A DNA stretch of 12,903 bases from the NCBI GenBank assembly GCA_964511965.1, contig CAZEGF010000002.1:1-12903 (forward strand), read 5' to 3'. The notes under the pieces were generated by a model that saw only the letters and a program-made list of their open reading frames with translations, was not told the origin of the DNA and ran no database searches. The translations under genes and the position numbers were made by a program. Positions within the stretch are counted from its first letter, which is position 1. The number at the start of each line of letters is the position of its first letter. Origin of the DNA: JAUSNA01 sp964511965. Lineage in GTDB: Bacteria > Patescibacteriota > Microgenomatia > Levybacterales > GWA1-39-11. Of this stretch, positions 1 through 6,396 are shown piece after piece.

Positions 1-1
1 A

Positions 2-238
2 ATCGTAAATGATACTATCCCACGAGCTATCCGGGTTAAAGAAGGTGCAGCGCAAATCATTTTAAAGCCTGCTCCACAAGGATCCGGAATTATTGCTGGA
101 GGAGCAGTCCGAAGTGTTGTTGAAGCAGCCGGAATACACAATATTTCTTCAAAAATATTAGGAACCGCTAACAAAGGTAGCAATGTGCATGCGACATTTG
201 CTGCTCTTAAAGAACTTGGAAAGAAAAAAATAATATAA
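2..238 (+). CDS. rpsE: 30S ribosomal protein S5 (uS5), 3' part
   Basis: Reading from base 2 there is an open frame of 78 codons ending in TAA at 236-238; the 5' part lies outside the window. The translation begins IVNDTIPRAI and continues through the typical S5 C-terminal domain, including the glycine-rich stretch GSGIIAGGAVRSVVEAAGI and the later KGSN-V-ATFAAL segment that ends in a lysine-rich tail. S5 is a small-subunit protein at the mRNA entry side, involved in decoding accuracy. The stop lies only 11 bases before rplO. In most bacteria rpmD (uL30) sits between these two genes, and here there is no room for it. Identification is secure; the start and N-terminal domain cannot be judged. 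Confidence 0.95.
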   Translation: MVNDTIPRAIRVKEGAAQIILKPAPQGSGIIAGGAVRSVVEAAGIHNISSKILGTANKGSNVHATFAALKELGKKKII

Positions 239-249
239 GCAAAAGTAAT

Positions 250-681
250 ATGAATAATTTACCAAAAATAACAACTAAGAGATCCCGAAGACTTGGACAG
301 GGTCATGGAACTGGACGGGCAAAGACCTCAGGACGGGGAATGAAGGGACAAAACGCCAGAAGCAAAAGAGCTCTTTCATTTGAAGGTGGAGCGCTTCCAC
401 TTATTAAAAGACTTCCATTCAGACGTGGTAAAGGAAGAAATTATTCCTTGCAGAAAAAACCAATAGTTGTGAATATTAGTGCATTAAATTTACTTCCGGC
501 AAAATCTATTATTGATATTGAGATGCTTATCAAACATAATATAGTAGAGTCTTCAGACGCGAAGAAATTCGGCGTGAAGATTTTGGGAGATGGAGATTTG
601 AAAGGTGCTTATACCATCAAGCTTCCGATATCAAATTCAGCACGACAGAAAGTTGAGAAGGCAGGCGGTAGCGTTGAGTAG
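250..681 (+). CDS. rplO: 50S ribosomal protein L15 (uL15)
   Basis: Encodes 143 residues, the usual length for uL15. The N-terminus has the basic, glycine-rich extension that threads into 23S rRNA: SRRLGQGHGTGRAKTSGRG (about residues 12-30) followed by KGQNAR, then a FEGGALPLIKRLPFRRG segment (about 44-60). The C-terminal half (from about 70) is the globular domain ending in SARQKVEKAGGSVE, the conserved L15 finish. It is a late-assembly protein of the large subunit. It follows rpsE by 11 bases and precedes secY by 8, so it is surely co-transcribed. No Shine-Dalgarno is present before the ATG; the upstream sequence is AAGCAAAAGTAAT, which recurs before rpsM. Confidence 0.97.
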   Translation: MNNLPKITTKRSRRLGQGHGTGRAKTSGRGMKGQNARSKRALSFEGGALPLIKRLPFRRGKGRNYSLQKKPIVVNISALNLLPAKSIIDIEMLIKHNIVESSDAKKFGVKILGDGDLKGAYTIKLPISNSARQKVEKAGGSVE

Positions 682-689
682 AATTATTT

Positions 690-1976
690 ATGAGCAAATT
701 CTTTGCAGTAATTAAGAAGATCTTTAGAGACCGCGATCTTCGAAAAAAAACTATTGTTGTCCTCGCACTCTTACTCGCATTTAGATTTTTAGCACACATT
801 CCAGTATCAGGTGTAAACCTCAATCAGCTAAAAGCACTCTTTGACCAAAACCAATTTTTGGGTCTCATAAATCTTTTAGGTGGAGGAACACTTGCTAATT
901 TCTCGGTTCTTGCGGTAGGAATTGGTCCTTATATCTATGCTTCGATAGTCATGCAGTTGGCAACTCAAATTTATCCAAAACTTGAGGAGCTTCAAAAAGA
1001 AGGTGAGTACGGACGACAAAAAATTAACCAGTACACCCGTTACATTACAATTCCACTCGCAATACTTCAGGGTATAGGAATGTATGCTTTGCTTCGTTCT
1101 CAAGGACTCATCGCAAATCTTAATCCATTTTTACTTTTCACTTTTATTGCGACACTGGTTGCAGGAACCATGCTTATCCTTTGGATTGGAGAATTAATTT
1201 CAGAACAAAATATTGGAAATGGTATTTCACTGATTATTTTTGCAGGAATTGTTGGTCGAGTCCCATCTGCAATTGGACAGGCCTTTAGTACAATTACACC
1301 GGACCAATTAATGAATTACGCTCTTATTGGAGGAGCTGCTTTTGCATTGATTGCATCAATCGTTTTTGTAACTGAGGCTGTTCGGAAAGTACCAGTGATT
1401 TATGCTAGACGCATCCGTGGTGGAAAATCAGAAAGTGCACAACAAACGTTTTTACCGCTTCGTCTTAATTCGGCCGGAGTGGTACCGATCATATTTGCCA
1501 TATCTATAGTTCTACTCCCTTCTCTTCTATCGAATTATTTTATTGCATCAAAAAATGCTGCACTTGCAGGTGTTGGACATTTTTTAGCAACAAATTTCTC
1601 ATCAACCACTATATGGTATAACATCGTTTATTTCTTAATGGTTTTTGGATTCACTTATTTTTATACGGCTATTGTTATCAATCCGCAAAAAGTATCTGAA
1701 GATATTCAAGAAGGTGGAGGTTTTATTCCCGGTATCAGACCCGGAAAACCAACCGCACACTACCTTAATTACATCGTGACAAGAATAACTCTTGTCGGAG
1801 GATTATTTCTTGGAATAGTTGCTGTTATTCCTAATATTTTGCAATCTGTTACCGGAATTCAGGCACTTCTAGTTGGAGGAACCAGTATTTTAATTGTTGT
1901 TTCGGTAGTTATTGAAACTGTAAAGATATTCCAAACTCAATTAGTTACAAGGTCCTACGAAAGATTTAATCTCTAA
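690..1976 (+). CDS. secY: Preprotein translocase channel subunit SecY
   Basis: Encodes 428 residues, full length for SecY, the pore of the Sec translocon in the cytoplasmic membrane. About ten hydrophobic segments can be read. The conserved first membrane span and plug region FRFLAHIPVSGVN is at 31-43, and PYIYASIVMQL of TM2 at 80-90. The cytosolic loop that contacts SecA/ribosome is at 238-256 (ARRIRGGKS...), followed by PLRLNSAGVVPIIFA (256-270). The highly conserved loop NPQKVSEDIQ...FIPGIRPGKPT is at 331-355. The start was chosen as the first ATG, giving a short basic N-terminus (KKIFRDRDLRKK) before TM1, as expected. The gene lies 8 bases after rplO and 7 before adk, the normal spc-operon position. 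No purine-rich ribosome binding site precedes it. Confidence 0.97.
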   Translation: MSKFFAVIKKIFRDRDLRKKTIVVLALLLAFRFLAHIPVSGVNLNQLKALFDQNQFLGLINLLGGGTLANFSVLAVGIGPYIYASIVMQLATQIYPKLEELQKEGEYGRQKINQYTRYITIPLAILQGIGMYALLRSQGLIANLNPFLLFTFIATLVAGTMLILWIGELISEQNIGNGISLIIFAGIVGRVPSAIGQAFSTITPDQLMNYALIGGAAFALIASIVFVTEAVRKVPVIYARRIRGGKSESAQQTFLPLRLNSAGVVPIIFAISIVLLPSLLSNYFIASKNAALAGVGHFLATNFSSTTIWYNIVYFLMVFGFTYFYTAIVINPQKVSEDIQEGGGFIPGIRPGKPTAHYLNYIVTRITLVGGLFLGIVAVIPNILQSVTGIQALLVGGTSILIVVSVVIETVKIFQTQLVTRSYERFNL

Positions 1977-1983
1977 TAAATCC

Positions 1984-2526
1984 ATGAAAATAATACTCAT
2001 CGGAATTCAAGGTAGTGGGAAAAGTACTCAGGGTAATTTGTTATCTGAAAAATTAGGAATTCCCTATCTTTCTTCCGGACACATTTTCCGTGAAATGGCT
2101 AAAGAAAAAACACCACTTGGACGTTATATAAAAGAGACTATTACCGCAGGCTTTTTGATCTCTGATGAAAAAACTTTGGAAATTGTACAGGAATATTTAG
2201 GGCGAGATGAGTATAAAAAGGGTTATATTTTGGACGGCTTTCCAAGAACTGTCCCACAAGCTGAACGATTTGAAAATGGAATAAAAGCTGCAATCTACCT
2301 AAAAGTTAGTGATAAAGAAGCATTATGGAGACTTGCCGGTCGCGATGATGAAAACCGGGAAGACGACACATTACATGCAATTAAGAAAAGGATCGCTCTC
2401 TTTCATGAAAAAACAGAGCCGGTTATTGAATATTATAGAGCTAAAGGAGTGGTTCATGAAATTGATGGAGAGAAATCTATAGAAGACATTCACTCTGAAA
2501 TATTAGAAAAGATTGGAATGGTATAA
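1984..2526 (+). CDS. adk: Adenylate kinase, short (LID-less) form
   Basis: Encodes 180 residues and catalyses ATP + AMP to 2 ADP in the cytosol. The Walker A P-loop GIQGSGKST is at 7-15, where the usual proline of GPPGSGKGT is replaced by isoleucine. The NMP-binding region SSGHIFREM is at 30-38 and the LDGFPRT motif at 83-89, with the AMP-contacting arginine at 88. RLAGR at 116-120 is followed directly by DDENREDD, with catalytic-type R125. The ~30-residue LID domain that normally sits between these arginines is absent, so this is the short type rather than the long zinc- or hydrogen-bond-LID type usual in bacteria; a UMP/CMP-kinase-like specificity cannot be excluded. Its place between secY and map is the conventional adk position. 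Confidence 0.93.
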   Translation: MKIILIGIQGSGKSTQGNLLSEKLGIPYLSSGHIFREMAKEKTPLGRYIKETITAGFLISDEKTLEIVQEYLGRDEYKKGYILDGFPRTVPQAERFENGIKAAIYLKVSDKEALWRLAGRDDENREDDTLHAIKKRIALFHEKTEPVIEYYRAKGVVHEIDGEKSIEDIHSEILEKIGMV

Positions 2527-2534
2527 AGATCGTA

Positions 2535-3089
2535 ATGAGATCATTAATTGGAATAACTGGTGCATTTGGTAGCGGTAAAACTACAGCCGCTCAATACCTC
2601 GAAGATAAAGGTTATACAGTAGTCGTTTTATCAAAACCCCTAGAAGAAGAAGCCATTAAAAGAAAACTCCCAATGACGAGAAAAACTCTTCAAGATATCG
2701 GTAATGAATGGAGGGAAAAATATGGATCGGGAATACTCATGCAAAAAGCTTTGGAAAAGGTAAAGAATAAAAACAAAATCGTTATTGATGGGTTAAGAAA
2801 TTTTGGAGAAGTTGAAATATTAAAAGAAAATAAAGGGATTTTACTTGCAATAGTTGCTGATCGCTCAGTACGGTTTGAGAGGTTAAAAAAACTTAAGAGA
2901 CGTGAGAAACTTACAAAAAGTCTTTTTCATAAACTTGACTTGCGCGATCTTGGTGTAGATGAGAAAATAACTGGTCTCCAGACTGCAATATGTATAGCAC
3001 TTGCTGATGTATATATTGATAGTAATAGCGGAATTGACGATTTTAAGCTCAAAATTGAAGCATTCTTGAAAAAATATGGAAAACAATAA
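2535..3089 (+). CDS. P-loop nucleotide kinase-like protein (dNMP kinase / dephospho-CoA kinase-like)
   Basis: Encodes 184 residues. A P-loop GAFGSGKT is at 9-16, directly after a short beta strand (SLIGIT), as in the NMP-kinase superfamily. A middle segment TLQDIGNEWREKYGSGIL is followed by KIVIDGLRNFGEVEIL (about 82-97). It resembles the region of deoxynucleoside monophosphate kinases and of the archaeal dephospho-CoA-kinase-related family that positions the second substrate. An arginine/lysine-rich stretch (RFERLKKLKRREKL, about 117-130) could act as a lid. The substrate cannot be told from sequence. It starts 8 bases after adk and its last 14 bases overlap the start of cmk, implying translational coupling. 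It may be a nucleotide salvage kinase acting with its neighbours; that is inference. No orthologous gene usually occupies this operon position. Confidence 0.75.
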   Translation: MRSLIGITGAFGSGKTTAAQYLEDKGYTVVVLSKPLEEEAIKRKLPMTRKTLQDIGNEWREKYGSGILMQKALEKVKNKNKIVIDGLRNFGEVEILKENKGILLAIVADRSVRFERLKKLKRREKLTKSLFHKLDLRDLGVDEKITGLQTAICIALADVYIDSNSGIDDFKLKIEAFLKKYGKQ

Positions 3090-3762
3090 TTTACAGATAG
3101 CAATAGATGGACCTGTAGGATCCGGTAAAGGAACACTAGCTGTAGCACTTGCTAAAGAATTAAATGCAGTCCATATTTATACTGGGGGAATGTGGAGGGC
3201 ACTTGCTCTTGCTTGTCTTCGCGCCAAAATTGACATTCATAATGAAGATGAAGTACTAGATATTCTAAAAAAATCAGATATCGACCTTAGGATCGAATCT
3301 GATTCCCCACTAACAAAAGTATTTCTAAATGGGGAAGATGTAACAAACGAAATATTTTTTCCGGAAGTAAGCAATAACACTCCAATAGTTGCAGCACATG
3401 AAAAAGTAAGAGTTGAAATGGCAAAACTTCAGAGAAATATTGCGCAGGGCAAAAAGGGTGTTATTGAAGGACGCGATGTCGCAACTCATATCATCCCCAA
3501 TGCAAATCTTAAAATTTATTTGACTGCAAGTGTTGATGAACGTGCTAATAGGAGGTATAAACAGTTAAGGGAAAAAAAGGTTGATATATCCTACGAAGAT
3601 GTAAGAAGAGATGTTATTGAACGGGATAGAGCTGATAGCGAGCGTGAATACGCACCTTTGGTTATAAGTCCCGATTCGGTAGTAGTAGACACATCTCACG
3701 ACACCATTGAAGATACTGTTAACAAAGTAAAAGAAGAGTTAAAAAATAGGAATTTACTATGA
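3076..3762 (+). CDS. cmk: (d)CMP kinase
   Basis: Encodes 228 residues, the usual length of bacterial cytidylate kinase, which phosphorylates CMP and dCMP with ATP. The P-loop GPVGSGKGT is at 12-20. IYTGGMWRALALACL (34-48) corresponds to the family's LDTGAMYRALALAAL; the aspartate is replaced by tyrosine and the alanine by glycine. EGRDVATHIIPNANLKIYLTAS (131-152) is the signature region, and RDRADSER (183-190) matches the conserved arginine/aspartate lid motif. The start at 3076 overlaps the preceding kinase gene by 14 bases; the ATG follows GAAAAAAT with no Shine-Dalgarno. The stop overlaps the map start as ATGA. The position between adk and map is unusual, since cmk more often neighbours rpsA or der. 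Confidence 0.95.
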   Translation: MENNNLQIAIDGPVGSGKGTLAVALAKELNAVHIYTGGMWRALALACLRAKIDIHNEDEVLDILKKSDIDLRIESDSPLTKVFLNGEDVTNEIFFPEVSNNTPIVAAHEKVRVEMAKLQRNIAQGKKGVIEGRDVATHIIPNANLKIYLTASVDERANRRYKQLREKKVDISYEDVRRDVIERDRADSEREYAPLVISPDSVVVDTSHDTIEDTVNKVKEELKNRNLL

Positions 3763-4532
3763 TTGACGATAAAACAAGAAAAAAAATAGATACCATGCGA
3801 ATTGCAGGCAAAATGCTTGGAGAAGTTCTGGCAGAGGTTCTAAGCTCCGTTAAACCTGGAATTACTGAAATTGAATTAGATAGACTTGCTGAGCGTCTTA
3901 TTCTTGAAAAAGGCGGAGAGTCAGGATTTAAGAGAGTTGACGGGTATCTACATACTGTATGTGTAAGTACAAATAATGTTGTTGTCCATGGTATTCCCAA
4001 AGAACGGGTGCTCGTGGAGGGAGATATTATAGGAATTGACTGCGGAGTGTACTTGGATGGATATCACACTGATATGGCTGAAACAATTATAGTTGGAAGC
4101 TTGCAAGACGAAAAAGTATTGCAATTTTTAAAAACAGGTAAAAAAGCGATGTATGATGGAATCCGTCAGGCAAAACCCGGACATAGAGTTGGTCATATAT
4201 CGCGTGCGATGCAAGAGACAATTGAGGGTGGAGGATACTCTGTTGTGAGGAGTTTGGTGGGCCACGGAGTCGGCAAAGAATTACATGAAGCACCGGAAAT
4301 TCCAGGTTATTTAGAGCGCGAAATAAGGAAAACCCCAATTTTAACGGAGGGGATGACTATCGCAGTTGAGGCAATTTACAATTTGGGTGGAGTTGGCGTT
4401 AAATATGACGGGAGTGATGACTGGACGATTGTAACGGAAGACGGGTCTCTAGCCGGCCTTTTTGAGCGTACAATTCTTATAACTGATGAGGGTCCGGAAC
4501 TTATTACCTATTTCCCCGGGGAGACTCTCTGA
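3759..4532 (+). CDS. map: Methionine aminopeptidase, type I
   Basis: Encodes 257 residues. It removes the initiator methionine from nascent proteins, acting at the ribosome exit. The pita-bread fold residues are intact: the five metal ligands are D94 (GIDCG), D105 (YHTD), H169 (GHGVG), E204 (IAVEAIY) and E236 (LFERT). The substrate-contacting H77 (VVHGIP) and H176 (LHEAP) are also present. The motif usually read as QFEHT is here LFERT, a change next to but not at the ligand. There is no zinc-finger N-terminal extension, so it is the short type Ia form. It overlaps cmk by 4 bases (ATGA), which also shows that UGA is a stop here. It closes the first operon; new promoters follow at once. Confidence 0.96.
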   Translation: MIDDKTRKKIDTMRIAGKMLGEVLAEVLSSVKPGITEIELDRLAERLILEKGGESGFKRVDGYLHTVCVSTNNVVVHGIPKERVLVEGDIIGIDCGVYLDGYHTDMAETIIVGSLQDEKVLQFLKTGKKAMYDGIRQAKPGHRVGHISRAMQETIEGGGYSVVRSLVGHGVGKELHEAPEIPGYLEREIRKTPILTEGMTIAVEAIYNLGGVGVKYDGSDDWTIVTEDGSLAGLFERTILITDEGPELITYFPGETL

Positions 4533-4539
4533 TTTGTGC

Positions 4540-4568
4540 TTGCGTAGCTTCAAAGTATCTGATAGAAT
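4540..4568 (+). promoter_or_regulatory. Sigma70-type promoter P1 upstream of infA
   Basis: The -35 hexamer TTGCGT is at 4540-4545 and the -10 hexamer TAGAAT at 4563-4568, with a 17-base spacer. The start should fall near 4575. It begins just 7 bases after the map stop and is the first of two similarly built promoters. The inference rests on spacing and hexamer match only. Confidence 0.6.
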
Positions 4569-4584
4569 ATACGAACGCTTGTTT

Positions 4585-4613
4585 TTGCGTTGAGCGTGGT
4601 TTTCATGTATAAT
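4585..4613 (+). promoter_or_regulatory. Sigma70-type promoter P2 upstream of infA
   Basis: The -35 hexamer TTGCGT is at 4585-4590 and a perfect -10 TATAAT at 4608-4613, with a 17-base spacer. It has the same -35 hexamer as P1, exactly 45 bases further on. Transcription should begin near 4620 and give a leader of about 70 bases before the infA ATG. It probably drives the whole translation/RNA polymerase cluster from infA to rpsI. Confidence 0.75.
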
Positions 4614-4693
4614 CGCTTAGGCTAATAAAGTGATTGAAATATTAAAAGCCTGAGCTCATAAATGAGTACATTTTAATCACTAGGCGCAAAATT
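4614..4693 (+). promoter_or_regulatory. Structured infA-operon leader with competing stems (possible ribosomal-protein leader)
   Basis: Three long-range pairings can be drawn. Stem B pairs 4629-4640 with 4670-4681 (12 bp, one G-U). Stem A pairs 4615-4623 with 4647-4655 (9 bp, one G-U); its 3' arm lies in the loop of stem B, so A plus B would be an H-type pseudoknot. Stem D pairs 4614-4619 with 4681-4686 (6 bp, one G-U) and excludes A. A small hairpin (CTCA/TGAG, 4655-4666) sits in the B loop. D ends 7 bases before the infA ATG. In E. coli the alpha operon, which includes rpsD, is controlled by S4 binding a pseudoknot in the leader. This operon also contains rpsD, so S4 autoregulation is a reasonable inference, not shown. 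Confidence 0.5.
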
Positions 4694-4912
4694 ATGGCAC
4701 ATCAAGGTTCGATAGAAATTGACGGAGTTGTAAAAGAAGTACTACCAAATACTTTATTTCGGATAGAAATTGAGGGAGGAAAAATAGTACTGTGTCATTT
4801 GTCAGGTAAAATGAGGATCTATTTCATAAAGATCATGCCGGGTGACAAAGTGAGAGTCGAAATGACTCCATACGACACCGAAAGAGGAAGAATAACATAC
4901 AGATATAGATAA
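4694..4912 (+). CDS. infA: Translation initiation factor IF-1
   Basis: Encodes 72 residues, standard IF-1 length, one OB-fold domain that binds the 30S A site during initiation. Landmarks: the opening KEVLPNTLFRIEIEGG, CHLSGKMR in the middle (family usually AHISGKMR), then MPGDKVRVEMTPYDTERGRITYRYR, which is the invariant IF-1 ending. It is the first gene after the tandem promoters and the structured leader. The ATG follows GCGCAAAATT without a Shine-Dalgarno. Downstream, rpmJ (bL36), which normally follows infA, is missing; only 32 bases separate infA from rpsM. Confidence 0.97.
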   Translation: MAHQGSIEIDGVVKEVLPNTLFRIEIEGGKIVLCHLSGKMRIYFIKIMPGDKVRVEMTPYDTERGRITYRYR

Positions 4913-4917
4913 GCAAA

Positions 4918-4933
4918 GCTTGCTTTTGCAAGC
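4918..4933 (+). other. Small hairpin in the infA-rpsM junction
   Basis: GCTTGC (4918-4923) pairs perfectly with GCAAGC (4928-4933) across a TTTT loop. It lies between the infA stop and the rpsM ATG, 11 bases before the start codon. The role is unknown; it may be an mRNA processing or initiation-modulating element. No T tract follows, so it is not a terminator. Confidence 0.5.
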
Positions 4934-4944
4934 AAAAGTAATAT

Positions 4945-5337
4945 ATGCGAGTAGGAGGAGTAAACATACCGGAACAAAAAAGAGTCGATAGGGCTTTGCC
5001 CTATATTTATGGCGTTGGTCCAAAAAACGTTTTGGATCTTCTTAAAAAGGTAGGAATTGATGGATCGAGAAGACTTAAAGATCTTTCAGAAGAAGAGATA
5101 GTTAAAATTCAAAAAGTTTTGGACACAATCAAAACCGAAGGAGATCTAAGAGCAGAAGTCGTAAGTAATGTTAAAAGGCTAAAAGAAATAGGTTCATATA
5201 GAGGTATAAGACATGTTAGAAATTTACCTTCAAAAGGTCAAAGAACAAGAAGTAATGCACGTACAAAAAGAGGTAAGAGGGTAACAATTGGAGCTATTAG
5301 AAAAGATGTAGCTGAGAAGATGGGAATCACAAAATAA
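4945..5337 (+). CDS. rpsM: 30S ribosomal protein S13 (uS13)
   Basis: Encodes 130 residues. S13 sits in the head of the small subunit and contacts the P-site tRNA and the 50S subunit. The N-terminal RVGGVNIPEQKRVDRALPYIYGVG (2-25) is the family opening, with the helix-two-turn-helix segment. The C-terminal tail RNLPSKGQRTRSNARTKRG carries the conserved arginine-rich RGQRT-TNART signature. The extra residues after the usual end (KRVTIGAIRKDVAEKMGITK) make it slightly longer than the common 115-125. Its ATG is preceded by AAGCAAAAGTAATAT, identical to the sequence at the rplO start. It is followed by rpsK after 3 bases. Confidence 0.96.
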   Translation: MRVGGVNIPEQKRVDRALPYIYGVGPKNVLDLLKKVGIDGSRRLKDLSEEEIVKIQKVLDTIKTEGDLRAEVVSNVKRLKEIGSYRGIRHVRNLPSKGQRTRSNARTKRGKRVTIGAIRKDVAEKMGITK

Positions 5338-5340
5338 CAA

Positions 5341-5730
5341 ATGGCTAAAAAAATTATTTCAAAAAAACCAAAGACTATAGTAACAACCGGTAACGGAAAA
5401 GTTTTTGTATCAACAACTTTCAATAACACTATTGTTACTGTTACAAATGAAAAAGGAGACGCAATTGCATGGTCTTCAGCAGGTCACGCTGGATTTAAAG
5501 GAACAAGAAAATCTACACCATTTGCCGCAACATCTGCAGTTGAACAAGCAATTCAGAAAGCAAAAGAAGTTGGAGTTAATAGCGTAGAAGTATTTATCAA
5601 AGGTCCAGGAGTTGGACGGGATGCAGCACTTCGAGCAGTTAGAAATTCAGGAATATCAATTTCTATGATTGCTGACGTAACACCTATTCCTCATAACGGC
5701 CCAAGAGGAAAGAAAAAGCGCAGAGCATAA
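5341..5730 (+). CDS. rpsK: 30S ribosomal protein S11 (uS11)
   Basis: Encodes 129 residues, standard length. S11 lies on the platform of the small subunit next to the E site. The diagnostic core FVSTTFNNTIVTVTNEKGD (about 22-40) is followed by AWSSAGHAGFKGTRKSTPFAA and then by VFIKGPGVGRDAALRAVRNSGI. The C-terminus DVTPIPHNGPRGKKKRR is the near-invariant S11 tail. It begins 3 bases after rpsM and ends 5 bases before rpsD, the conserved alpha-operon order. There is no Shine-Dalgarno; translational coupling with rpsM is likely. Confidence 0.97.
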   Translation: MAKKIISKKPKTIVTTGNGKVFVSTTFNNTIVTVTNEKGDAIAWSSAGHAGFKGTRKSTPFAATSAVEQAIQKAKEVGVNSVEVFIKGPGVGRDAALRAVRNSGISISMIADVTPIPHNGPRGKKKRRA

Positions 5731-5735
5731 GCAAT

Positions 5736-6344
5736 ATGGCAAGATATACAGGTCCAAAACACAAATTAGCAAGACGTGAAGGAGTTAATATCCTTGAGAA
5801 GGCTTCTGCCTCTCTTGAGAGAAGACTCAATGTAATGCCTGGAATTCAGTCCCGTCGTGGTGGACGCAGAAAAACTTCAGAATACGGTTTGCAACTCCGG
5901 GAGAAGCAACAACTCAAAAGATCATACGGACTTTTGGAAAAACAATTCAGAAAATATGTAGAAATTGCTCAAAAAAGCCGTGAGAATACTGATGAAATGC
6001 TTATTCAACTTCTTGAAGGACGACTTGATAACGTTGTGTATAGACTAGGATTTGCTAATTCTAGAAATATGGCAAGACAATTTGTAACTCATGGACATGT
6101 AACAGTTGATGGCAAAAGAGTAAGCATCCCATCTTATAATGTTAAAATCGGAGAGAAAGTTTCTTTAGATAAAAAGCTTCTTAAGAATGAAGTTCTAAAA
6201 CTTCACATCGAAGAAACAGCTGCAAATCTTTTGCCTTACCTTGAACGAAAAGATACCGTAGGAAAACTCGCAAAGAAACCAACTACAGAAGAAGTACCAA
6301 ATCCAGCAGATTATCAATTGGTTATTGAATTTTATTCACGTTAA
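5736..6344 (+). CDS. rpsD: 30S ribosomal protein S4 (uS4)
   Basis: Encodes 202 residues, close to the usual 200-209. S4 nucleates 30S assembly by binding the 5' domain of 16S rRNA, and in several bacteria it represses its own operon. The N-terminus MARYTGPKHKLARREG has no CxxC zinc-binding cysteines, so this is the C-minus form. RRGGRRKTSEYGLQLREKQ (about 39-57) is the family's variable-to-core junction. The S4 RNA-binding domain runs from about 94 to 142 (GRLDNVVYRLGFANSRNMARQFVTHGHVTVDG). It sits between rpsK and rpoA. As a potential autoregulator it is the obvious candidate ligand for the structured leader upstream of infA. Confidence 0.97.
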   Translation: MARYTGPKHKLARREGVNILEKASASLERRLNVMPGIQSRRGGRRKTSEYGLQLREKQQLKRSYGLLEKQFRKYVEIAQKSRENTDEMLIQLLEGRLDNVVYRLGFANSRNMARQFVTHGHVTVDGKRVSIPSYNVKIGEKVSLDKKLLKNEVLKLHIEETAANLLPYLERKDTVGKLAKKPTTEEVPNPADYQLVIEFYSR

Positions 6345-6364
6345 TAGTAAAATATACTCTTGTT

Positions 6365-6387
6365 GTCCGTTCTGTGGAAGAATGGAC
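6365..6387 (+). other. Hairpin in the rpsD-rpoA junction
   Basis: A 9-bp stem (6365-6373 with 6379-6387, one G-U pair) closes a five-base loop GTGGA. The stem starts with GTCC and ends with GGAC. It lies 9 bases before the rpoA ATG and has no T tract after it, so a terminator is unlikely. It could tune initiation of rpoA or mark an RNA processing point; neither is shown. Confidence 0.5.
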
Positions 6388-6396
6388 TAAAATAAT

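Noticed and set aside
2883..3148. Minus-strand open frames opposite the kinase genes
   Set aside because: They are shadows of well-supported plus-strand genes with no recognisable domain.
6325..6358. Promoter for rpoA (TTGAAT with TATACT)
   Set aside because: Spacer of 22 bases is too long and the -10 match is only moderate; rpoA is better explained by read-through from rpsD.
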